Source: Flavivirga aquatica (GTDB taxonomy: Bacteria; Bacteroidota; Bacteroidia; Flavobacteriales; Flavobacteriaceae). From it: a stretch of 64,000 bases of DNA. The DNA lies in the NCBI RefSeq assembly GCF_001747085.1, contig NZ_MDJD01000034.1, forward strand, positions 682,001 through 746,000. The letters run 5' to 3'. A program made the position numbers and the translations under genes. Below are positions 25,437-33,042 of this stretch, one piece after another (position 1 is the first letter of the stretch; each line of letters starts with the position of its first letter). Below the pieces are notes generated by a model. It worked only from the letters and a program-made list of their open reading frames with translations. It was not told the origin of the DNA and searched no databases.

Positions 25437-26309
25437 TTAACTTACTGGAAGAAACCCCATTTTTCCCATTTGATAATCGCGCATAGCTTCCATTATTTCT
25501 GTTTGTGTATTCATAACATATGGACCGTATGTTGTTACGTTTTCTTTTAAAGGAACTCCAGATAGAAATAAGAGTTTACTGGTTTTATTTGCTTTTATTG
25601 AAAAACAGTCTCCGTCTTGATTAAACTGAATTAATTGATTTTTATTTAACTCTAAATTTTCATATTTATTTATTAAAACATCACCTTTTAGTAAATACAC
25701 CATTGATTGATGCGATTCTTCTAACGACATATTATATGTTCCGCCCTCTACAGCATCAATCATATAAGCATTCACAGGTGTTTGCGTTGCTATTCTACCA
25801 TAAACACCTTTTAACTCTCCTGCTATAATTTGAATATGTACTTTATCATCTTGAGAAGATATCACATTAAAATCATCATTTTTAGCATGCTGATAATTTG
25901 GTGAAATCATTTTTTTTGCTGCTGGTAAATTCAACCACAATTGAATACCTTCTAATATCCCTCCTTTTTGCACAAATGCTTTTGTTGGTGCTTCGGCATG
26001 AATAATCCCTCTCCCAGCAGTTGTCCATTGTACATCTCCTGCTTTTACAACACTTTTATTACCTAAGGAATCACGATGTAATTGTTCGCCTTGTATTAAA
26101 AAGGTTATAGGTTCAAAACCTCTGTGTGGATGCGGTCCTAAATCAAACGGATTATTTCGTTCTGAAATTTCATAAGGCCCATAATGATGTAGTAGCACAA
26201 ATGGATCTATACCGTCTATATCCAGAGTAGGAACAGGTTGCCTCAATTTTATTGGCCCCATGTTAACAAAATGACTTTTTCCTATATGCTTTATCGTACT
26301 TAGTTTCAT
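25437..26309 (-). CDS. Pirin family protein
   Basis: 290 residues, a standard-length pirin with two cupin domains. Metal-binding motif: DLGPHPHRGFEPITFLIQGE followed by WTTAGRGIIHAEAP. A C-terminal pirin domain follows (IIAGELKGVYGRI, then FLSGVPLKENVTTYGPYVMN). Activities reported for the family include quercetin dioxygenase and redox-dependent regulation; which applies here is unknown. It lies 20 bases upstream of the YhhW-like gene and is cotranscribed with it. Confidence 0.92.
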   Translation of the reverse strand: MKLSTIKHIGKSHFVNMGPIKLRQPVPTLDIDGIDPFVLLHHYGPYEISERNNPFDLGPHPHRGFEPITFLIQGEQLHRDSLGNKSVVKAGDVQWTTAGRGIIHAEAPTKAFVQKGGILEGIQLWLNLPAAKKMISPNYQHAKNDDFNVISSQDDKVHIQIIAGELKGVYGRIATQTPVNAYMIDAVEGGTYNMSLEESHQSMVYLLKGDVLINKYENLELNKNQLIQFNQDGDCFSIKANKTSKLLFLSGVPLKENVTTYGPYVMNTQTEIMEAMRDYQMGKMGFLPVS

Positions 26310-26374
26310 GATATTTATTTTTTAATTTCCATGAAGACAAATATCTTTTGTAATAAGCTAAAAGGATTGGATTA

Positions 26375-26818
26375 TCATCTCATTTTATCTAGCAAATTAC
26401 TTAATTGCTCTGCTTCTTCTTCTGTTAAATTCTTAATTAAAAAGTTATTAGGATTATCTTGTATAGCTTTCAAAATTAAATCTCCTTCTTTAGTAATCGC
26501 TATTTTAACGACACGCCTATCTTGCTTTGACGGCAAACGTTCTATATATTTTTTAGCACATAACTTATCCATTAAACGCGTTGCATTGGGAGAACGCTCA
26601 ATCATTCTATTTTTTATTACCTGAACATTTAAAGGTTCTTTTGCTCCTCTTAAAATTCGTAAAACATTATACTGCTGAGGAGAAATCCCATAAGACTTAA
26701 AAAACTCAATTTGATTACTATTTATCCAATTAGCGGTATAAATAATATTGATTAACGCTTTAACTTTATTATTATCAAATTTTGAATTTATATCTTTTGA
26801 AATATCTCCCATTTTCAA
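26375..26818 (-). CDS. MarR family transcriptional regulator
   Basis: 147-residue winged-helix regulator: YGISPQQYNVLRILRG, the recognition region MIERSPNATRLMDKLCAKKY and the wing SKQDRRVVKIAITKEG. It is the second gene of the operon (18 bases after the FMN reductase). It is likely a repressor of this operon, because the promoter region contains three alternating TTTCC/GGAAA half-sites. Ligands are unknown; the neighbouring pirins and FMN reductase suggest a quinone or other electrophile. An alternative ATG two codons downstream (MGDISKD) is possible. Confidence 0.88.
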   Translation of the reverse strand: MKMGDISKDINSKFDNNKVKALINIIYTANWINSNQIEFFKSYGISPQQYNVLRILRGAKEPLNVQVIKNRMIERSPNATRLMDKLCAKKYIERLPSKQDRRVVKIAITKEGDLILKAIQDNPNNFLIKNLTEEEAEQLSNLLDKMR

Positions 26819-26835
26819 TATGCTTTAAATCGTTT

Positions 26836-27366
26836 TTATAGTGCTTTTTGAAAAGTATCTACTTGCTTAACTAATTTAGATTTCAATTCTTCATTAACAA
26901 GTTTATCTTCAGAAAAATTATCTCCAAAAAAAGGTAAACTAAAGTCTGCTACTATGTTTCCTCCCATATATGGGAAACGCCCTTTAGCAATCTCTAAAAC
27001 TGTTGTTCCACCTCTTCCTCCTGGTGAAGTTGCCATAAGTAACATAGGCTTATCGCTCCAAAGCTTTCCATCTATTCTAGACATCCAGTCAAAAATATTT
27101 TTAAATACTGTCGCATATGCTCCATTATGTTCTGCTAAAGAAAGTATTATGCCATTTGATGATTTTATAGCTTCTAAAAACTTATGAGCATTTTCTGGTA
27201 TACCATATTCGTTTTCATAATCTATACCATAAAGAGGCAATTCAAAATTGTTTAAATCTAAAACTTTAGTCTCAACATTCGTTACCAAACTAGCAGCATA
27301 AATTGCTAACTTTTTATTAATTGATGCTTTACTATTAGTTCCTGCAAAAGCTATTATGTTTTTCAT
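26836..27366 (-). CDS. NAD(P)H-dependent FMN reductase family protein
   Basis: 176-residue flavodoxin-like protein: MKNIIAFAGTNSKASINKKL carries the FMN phosphate-binding loop, and SLAEHNGAYATVFKNIFDWM and LMATSPGGRGG are typical of the NADPH-dependent FMN reductase/quinone reductase family (about 170-190 residues). It is cytosolic and reduces flavin or quinones. It is the first gene of a four-gene operon with MarR and two pirins, directly behind a well-formed promoter. It is probably part of a MarR-controlled detoxification response; this is inference. Confidence 0.9.
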   Translation of the reverse strand: MKNIIAFAGTNSKASINKKLAIYAASLVTNVETKVLDLNNFELPLYGIDYENEYGIPENAHKFLEAIKSSNGIILSLAEHNGAYATVFKNIFDWMSRIDGKLWSDKPMLLMATSPGGRGGTTVLEIAKGRFPYMGGNIVADFSLPFFGDNFSEDKLVNEELKSKLVKQVDTFQKAL

Positions 27367-27387
27367 TTTTATATGATTTTAATATAG

Positions 27388-27431
27388 CAAATATAAAAAT
27401 AAAACATTTATTTTCCAAGGAAACTATTTCC
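27388..27431 (-). promoter_or_regulatory. Promoter of the FMN-reductase/MarR/pirin operon with operator-like half-sites
   Basis: On the minus strand: TTG (27418-27416), 20 bases, TATATTTG (27395-27388), about 22 bases before the start codon. Overlapping the TTG is TTTCCAAGGAAA (27412-27423), which continues as GGAAACTATTTCC (27419-27431), giving three alternating half-sites. A MarR operator covering the -33 box is inferred. Confidence 0.7.
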
Positions 27432-27591
27432 GTGTAATCATTTTGTGATTTTATTAACAACATTACTATGAAAAACAATCTCAATGTCTAACTAAGAGTA
27501 AGTAATGTCCTCTTTTTAAGCTTATTTTAATTCATAATTGGTATAACGTTTTTTTATTCAAAAAAAAAAATCTTCTTTATATATTAAAGAA

Positions 27592-27612
27592 AAGGGAGCT
27601 ATAAAGCTCCCT
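27592..27612 (-). terminator. Terminator of the nuclease lipoprotein gene
   Basis: AGGGAGCT / AGCTCCCT with a short TATAA loop, followed on the minus strand by TTTTCTTT. It lies about 30 bases beyond the stop at 27642. The rest of 27367-27641 is AT-rich without a gene. Confidence 0.8.
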
Positions 27613-27641
27613 CTAAAAATAAAACATAAATGATACTATCT

Positions 27642-29072
27642 CTAACTCGATGGTCCATTATCTATCCTAGATTCCAAGACGGACTCTATTGAATTTGGTA
27701 TATTTTCTAATAAATCGTAGCCTGTTAAACTTTCTATAGCATTTACAGAAGTTCTAAAACTTGTCCAATCTCTACTAATGTTTTGACTGTTAGGGACGTT
27801 TATAGCAATAACTCTTGTTGAGGTTGTTACTCTATTAATGTCATTAGTGCCATTAGGTAATATCAATGCTACTTTCCAAAAAGAACTTGGCACAGTAATT
27901 CTTCCACTACTAATTGTAGATGCAAAACCATTTCTACCAGTACCACCACTTCCTGCAACTCCTGCTATAATATGTATTTCATTACCTCTAGAGGTTAGAG
28001 ATCTTAAATAGTTTTCGAAGCTATTCCAACTTTTTTGATTATTATCTGGAGATTGGGGTGCTATATTACTAACATAAAAAGTATTAGAATTAGATCCTGA
28101 TGCATATGTTCTATCTCCAGATGGACATAAATGACCGCGATCGAAACCAGAACCAGTGTAATTGTTAGAACTAGGCTTAAAAAAACTATTTGGTAGTGCT
28201 GTATCACTTCTAAAACAATCACACCTAACGGTACTACCAATCCATGCACTACTTAAATGCCAACTTACCCAATTAGCCGTTCCTCTACTATTGTTATAAG
28301 ATAAACTATAATCTGGTCTAGATAAATAGTAATTAGATGAGCTAGTACCTGCATTAGACGGATTACCAAATGTGATATTACTATCTCTTGATGGATTACC
28401 ACTATCTCCACCACTATCTCCACCACCGGTAGCCCCCGTGGTAACTTCAAAATTATCTATATTAATACGATTAGAGCCTCCTGAAATTTTATAAATACCA
28501 TAACGTACACTTCTCGTCTCGTTTACGTTAAAAGTTACCGTATTTAATCTAGTAGAGTTTGTATTTACAGTATTTCCTATGAAGAACCAATTAGCACCAT
28601 TATCATATGATGCTACTAAACGCCAATTGGAACTTCCATCATTTCCATATTTAGCATGACGTATACTTATCTTTTTTACTCCATCATCCATGTTAAAGCT
28701 CATGGTAGCATGTCCTGTATTTCTAATTCTTATAGATTTAGAGCCAAATTTTCGGTCACTTGATAATACTCCAATTAAAGCATCAGATAGACTCCAACTA
28801 CCAGAACTAAGGTTTACATTTCCAGTAGAGTAACTTTCTTTTTTTCCTGATTCATAAGTTTCAATAAATCCAGAACTTCTTCTAATAAGAAGATTATGCT
28901 CATGAGGTCCCTCATTGTCGTAAAAATTTGTTTGAACATCTATACTGCCATTAATCTCTAACGGAATAGATTTTGTTACTTCGTAAAGCGGTTCTTCATC
29001 TGTGTTACAACTAATTAATAATAACGACACAAAAATGAATGCTAAATAATAGTTAAAGTTAAAAAATTTCAT
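27642..29072 (-). CDS. DNA/RNA non-specific endonuclease lipoprotein with N-terminal beta domain
   Basis: 476 residues. Signal peptide with lipobox LLLISCNTD (Cys near residue 22), so it is lipidated and probably displayed at the cell surface or in the periplasm. Residues about 35-215 form a beta-rich jelly-roll-like domain (SGSWSLSDALIGVLSSDRKF, YDNGANWFFIG). A Gly/Asp/Ser linker follows, then the NUC1 (Serratia-type) nuclease from about residue 250, with the catalytic motif GFDRGHLCPSGDR and NIAPQSPDNNQKSWNSFENY (metal-ligand Asn and Glu). It cleaves DNA and RNA without sequence preference, probably for nutrient scavenging. The gene is monocistronic. Confidence 0.88.
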   Translation of the reverse strand: MKFFNFNYYLAFIFVSLLLISCNTDEEPLYEVTKSIPLEINGSIDVQTNFYDNEGPHEHNLLIRRSSGFIETYESGKKESYSTGNVNLSSGSWSLSDALIGVLSSDRKFGSKSIRIRNTGHATMSFNMDDGVKKISIRHAKYGNDGSSNWRLVASYDNGANWFFIGNTVNTNSTRLNTVTFNVNETRSVRYGIYKISGGSNRINIDNFEVTTGATGGGDSGGDSGNPSRDSNITFGNPSNAGTSSSNYYLSRPDYSLSYNNSRGTANWVSWHLSSAWIGSTVRCDCFRSDTALPNSFFKPSSNNYTGSGFDRGHLCPSGDRTYASGSNSNTFYVSNIAPQSPDNNQKSWNSFENYLRSLTSRGNEIHIIAGVAGSGGTGRNGFASTISSGRITVPSSFWKVALILPNGTNDINRVTTSTRVIAINVPNSQNISRDWTSFRTSVNAIESLTGYDLLENIPNSIESVLESRIDNGPSS

Positions 29073-29287
29073 AATAAATTAGATTGAGTTTGTAAAAAAA
29101 ATCACGTAAATTTAGGATAAAATTCTCACTTTAATTATTAACTTCATAATAACAAAATGTTATGTAGTTGTTATAAATTAGCATCTTATGTAAATAATTA
29201 GTTTTATTTTTAAAATATTATTCCTTTATTTTTTAATATCATTAAAATTCCTTCTTTTTTGTATTTTCGTGCAAACAATACATACTA

Positions 29288-30916
29288 ATGGATATCAACT
29301 TCAATAAAAACGAAGATCATAATAAACTCTTAATTTCAGAACTTAATAAAAGGCTCTCAAAAGTTAAATTAGGTGGCGGAAAAAGTCGCATTGAAAAATT
29401 ACACAGTAAAGGTAAAATGACTGCCAGAGAGCGTATTGATTATTTATTAGATTCGAAGGCTAAATCTATTGAAATAGCTGCTTTTGCGGGAGAAGATATG
29501 TATAAAGAACATGGTGGCTGTCCTTCTGGAGGTGTTGTTATAAAAATAGGTTATATAAAAGGTAAACAGTGTATTGTTGTAGCTAATGATGCTACTGTTA
29601 AAGCTGGAGCTTGGTTTCCTATTACAGGTAAAAAGAACTTAAGAGCTCAAGAAATTGCCATTGAAAATAAACTTCCTATTATATATTTAGTAGATTCTGC
29701 TGGTGTATTTTTACCTCTTCAAGATGAAATTTTTCCAGATAAAGAGCATTTTGGACGTATTTTTAGAAATAATGCTATTATGAGTAGTATGGGAATTACG
29801 CAAATAGCTGCTGTAATGGGGAGTTGTGTTGCTGGTGGTGCTTACTTACCTATTATGAGTGACGAGGCTTTAATTGTTGATAAAACTGGAAGTATTTTTC
29901 TTGCAGGGAGTTATTTAGTAAAAGCTGCCATTGGTGAAAGTATTGATAATGAAACTTTGGGTGGTGCTACGACGCATTGTGAAATTTCCGGAGTTACAGA
30001 TTATAAGGCTAAAGATGATAGTGATGCTTTAGATACGATAAAGAACATTATTGATAAAATAGGTGATTTTAATAAAGCAGGGTTTAACAGAACTGAAGTA
30101 AAAAAACCTAAGGAAAACCCTGAAGATATTTATGGTATCCTACCAAAGTCTAGAGCCGATCAATATGATATGTATGAAATAATCAAACGAATAGTAGATA
30201 ACTCTGAATTTGATGAATACAAAGCGGGCTATGGACAAACCATTATTACTGTTTATGCCAGAATTGATGGTTGGGCGGTTGGTATTGTTGCTAACCAACG
30301 TAAATTGGTTAAAACAAAGCAAGGGGAGATGCAATTTGGAGGCGTTATTTATAACGATAGCGCAGATAAGGCTACACGTTTTATTGCCAATTGCAATCAA
30401 AAAAAAATACCTTTAGTTTTCCTTCAAGATGTTACTGGTTTTATGGTAGGTAGTAAAAGTGAACATGGCGGTATTATAAAAGATGGTGCCAAAATGGTAA
30501 ACGCTGTTAGTAATAGTGTAGTTCCAAAATTTACCATAATTATAGGTAATAGCTATGGAGCTGGTAATTATGCTATGTGTGGTAAAGCCTACGACCCAAG
30601 GCTAATTATTGCATGGCCTAGTGCCGAACTTGCTGTAATGAGTGGTAATAGTGCCGCTAAAGTATTATTACAAATAGAAAAAGCTTCTCTTGAAAAAAAG
30701 GGAGAAAAAATTACTCCAGCAAAAGAGGCTGAACTTTTTGATAAAATAAAAAATAGATACGATAACCAAGTATCTCCATATTATGCAGCTTCCAGAATTT
30801 GGACTGATGCTATAATAAACCCTTTAGATACCAGAACATGGATTAGCATGGGTATTGAAGCCGCAAACCATGCTCCCATTGAGAAACCTTTTAATTTAGG
30901 AATCTTACAGGTCTAA
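29288..30916 (+). CDS. Acyl-CoA carboxylase, carboxyltransferase (beta) subunit
   Basis: 542 residues, biotin-dependent carboxyltransferase with two crotonase-fold halves. Motifs: KMTARERIDYLLD near the N-terminus, GGCPSGGVVIKIGYIKGKQC, VDSAGVFLPLQDEIFPDKEH, the oxyanion region SCVAGGAYLPIMSDEA, and in the C-terminal half GFMVGSKSEHGGIIKDGAKM and NSYGAGNYAMCGKAYDPR. The length and the VDSAGVFLPLQ motif fit methylcrotonyl-CoA carboxylase beta subunits (leucine breakdown) more than propionyl-CoA carboxylase. No biotin carboxylase gene is in the window, so the substrate is inferred. A weak -7 box TATTTTCG is at 29262-29269. Confidence 0.9.
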   Translation: MDINFNKNEDHNKLLISELNKRLSKVKLGGGKSRIEKLHSKGKMTARERIDYLLDSKAKSIEIAAFAGEDMYKEHGGCPSGGVVIKIGYIKGKQCIVVANDATVKAGAWFPITGKKNLRAQEIAIENKLPIIYLVDSAGVFLPLQDEIFPDKEHFGRIFRNNAIMSSMGITQIAAVMGSCVAGGAYLPIMSDEALIVDKTGSIFLAGSYLVKAAIGESIDNETLGGATTHCEISGVTDYKAKDDSDALDTIKNIIDKIGDFNKAGFNRTEVKKPKENPEDIYGILPKSRADQYDMYEIIKRIVDNSEFDEYKAGYGQTIITVYARIDGWAVGIVANQRKLVKTKQGEMQFGGVIYNDSADKATRFIANCNQKKIPLVFLQDVTGFMVGSKSEHGGIIKDGAKMVNAVSNSVVPKFTIIIGNSYGAGNYAMCGKAYDPRLIIAWPSAELAVMSGNSAAKVLLQIEKASLEKKGEKITPAKEAELFDKIKNRYDNQVSPYYAASRIWTDAIINPLDTRTWISMGIEAANHAPIEKPFNLGILQV

Positions 30917-30950
30917 TAAAAAACTCCCCAACCTATTTTTATAATAACAA

Positions 30951-32945
30951 ATGAAAAAAAGAAACATTCTTTACCTACTACTTACCTTAATTATTGGATT
31001 TATTTTATACCAGTTATGTGTATTTTATTTTGATAATAACGACAACATACAATCTATTTATTTAGTTCCAAAAGATGCTGTTTACCTTATTGAAACTCAA
31101 GAGCCCGTAGATAATTGGGAAGCAATTAGTAAAAGTGATATCTGGAAACATTTAAACTCCAATACTTACTTTAATGAATTAGCTGAAAGCCTTAATAAAT
31201 TAGACACAATTTTTAAAGAAAAACAAGGTCTTTTTGATAAAATAGGAGACAGAGAAATATTAGTTTCTGCACATGTATATGCGCCACAAAAATATGATTT
31301 TTTCTATGTGGTAGATTTACAGAAAATAGCAAAACTTGATTTACTAAAAAACCATTTAAATACATTGGTTGATAGTAATTTTAAAGTAAGTAAGCGTAAA
31401 TATCATGAACATGAAATAACAGAAATTCATGATATAAAAACACGTGAAACCTTATACATAAGTTTTATAAAAAACCAATTAATAGCATCTTATGTACACA
31501 CATTAGTTGAAGCCTCTATAGATCAATATTTAGAACCAGATTTAGGGAGGAATTTTGATTTTATAGAAGTTAGAAAGCATGTGGGTTACGATGATATGTT
31601 TCGACTTTATTTTCAATATAAATACCTAGAAGACTTTATTAAAATATTCTCTAACGATACTGGTTACATTGGAAAATCCTTAAGTGAAAGTTTCGATTTT
31701 AGTGGTTTTAGTTTCGATTTAGATGATAATACCATTTTAGCCAATGGAGTTACTAACACCAACAATCAAGCTAATACATATTTACAAGCACTTCAAGAAT
31801 CTGGAAAAAGCTCACGAAGCATTAGTGAAATTGCTCCAAAGCAAACTGCTTTATATTTAAGTTTTGCTTTTAATAGTTTTGATGATTTTTATACCAATTT
31901 TGAAACTATCCTAAAAGAAAACCCAGAGCAATTTAAAAGTTATTTAGATGGTACAGAACAAATAGAAAACTTTTTAAAAATTGACTTGAAAGAACATTTT
32001 ATGAGTTGGATAGATGATGAAGTTGCGCTTCTCCAACTCCACTCTAGCGTTTCCCAATCTAAAAAAGATGTTGCCTTCGTTTTAAAAACAAAAAATAATG
32101 AGGATGCAAAACAGAATTTAGATTTTATTTTAGAACAAATACGTAAACGAAGCCCTGTAAAATTTAAAGAAGTTAACTATAAAGGGTATCCTATTAATTT
32201 TATGTCTATCAAAGGTTTTTTCAAACTGTTACTAGGTGGTTTATTTAAAAGCATTGATAAACCTTACTTTACTATAATTGAAGATTACGTTGTGTTTAGT
32301 AACCATCCAAACACTTTAAAAAGTATTATAAACACATATATAAGTAGTGAAACTCTAGATAATTTTGATGCTTACACAGATTTTGACGATAAATTTGATA
32401 ACCAATCTAGTGTTTTCGCATATATTAATATGCCTAATCTTTATAATAGTACTTACCAATTTGTAAATGCTACAACCAAAAAACAAGTAAAAGCAAACAA
32501 AGATTATCTTATTTGTTTCCCTCAAATTGGTATTCAATTAACTCCTGAAAAAGACTATTTTGAAAGTAAAATAATTGTTGATTACGAAGATCCAGAGGTT
32601 GTTAAAGCTAAATATGCAATAACAGACAAAACAATCTCTAATAAAACAAGTAAAAACACTAAACCTATAGAGGTTACCGAAGACAATATAAATAAGAAAA
32701 CAGTTTTTAATATTCCTGAAATTTACCCATCCGATTTAACTGCTAAAACCTTTACAAGAAAATATGCTAATGGAACTATTCGTTTTTCTGTTGAATTAAA
32801 AGATGGTTTAAAACATGGGCGTTACAACGAATATTACCCTAATGGTACACTTAAAATTTCTGGCAAGTACGCAAACGATAAACAGGTTAAAACTTGGAGC
32901 GTTTATAATTATCAAGAAGATTTGGTTTATAAAAAACGATTTTAG
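30951..32945 (+). CDS. DUF3352-like membrane-anchored protein with YwqK/MORN-type C-terminal repeats
   Basis: 664 residues. One N-terminal membrane anchor (ILYLLLTLIIGFILYQLCVF) precedes a long extracytoplasmic part resembling DUF3352 proteins (VPKDAVYLIETQEPVDNWEA, LILSFAFNSFDDF-like repeats of two similar halves). The last ~60 residues hold two MORN/YwqK-type repeats: KYANGTIRFSVELKDGLKHG and YYPNGTLKISGKYANDKQVK. No catalytic residues are seen. It starts 34 bases after the carboxylase gene and so is likely cotranscribed with it, and it ends at a strong terminator. The function is unknown. Confidence 0.75.
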   Translation: MKKRNILYLLLTLIIGFILYQLCVFYFDNNDNIQSIYLVPKDAVYLIETQEPVDNWEAISKSDIWKHLNSNTYFNELAESLNKLDTIFKEKQGLFDKIGDREILVSAHVYAPQKYDFFYVVDLQKIAKLDLLKNHLNTLVDSNFKVSKRKYHEHEITEIHDIKTRETLYISFIKNQLIASYVHTLVEASIDQYLEPDLGRNFDFIEVRKHVGYDDMFRLYFQYKYLEDFIKIFSNDTGYIGKSLSESFDFSGFSFDLDDNTILANGVTNTNNQANTYLQALQESGKSSRSISEIAPKQTALYLSFAFNSFDDFYTNFETILKENPEQFKSYLDGTEQIENFLKIDLKEHFMSWIDDEVALLQLHSSVSQSKKDVAFVLKTKNNEDAKQNLDFILEQIRKRSPVKFKEVNYKGYPINFMSIKGFFKLLLGGLFKSIDKPYFTIIEDYVVFSNHPNTLKSIINTYISSETLDNFDAYTDFDDKFDNQSSVFAYINMPNLYNSTYQFVNATTKKQVKANKDYLICFPQIGIQLTPEKDYFESKIIVDYEDPEVVKAKYAITDKTISNKTSKNTKPIEVTEDNINKKTVFNIPEIYPSDLTAKTFTRKYANGTIRFSVELKDGLKHGRYNEYYPNGTLKISGKYANDKQVKTWSVYNYQEDLVYKKRF

Positions 32946-32968
32946 CCTTTTCTAAACCTTGTACAAAT

Positions 32969-33001
32969 AAAAAAAGGAACGCGAGAGTGTTCCTTTTTTA
33001 T
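32969..33001 (+). terminator. Intrinsic terminator
   Basis: AAAAAAAGGAAC / GTTCCTTTTTTA with an 8-base loop GCGAGAGT, about 25 bases after the stop at 32945. The A tract lets it also serve the convergent gene at 33043. Confidence 0.88.
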
Positions 33002-33042
33002 TTAACAATACATCTAAAACCAATTATTAACCAACCTCAAAA

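Noticed and set aside
28061-28450. Small open frames antiparallel or shifted within the nuclease gene
   Set aside because: Hydrophobic low-complexity shadows of the Ser/Gly-rich coding region, without promoter or start context.
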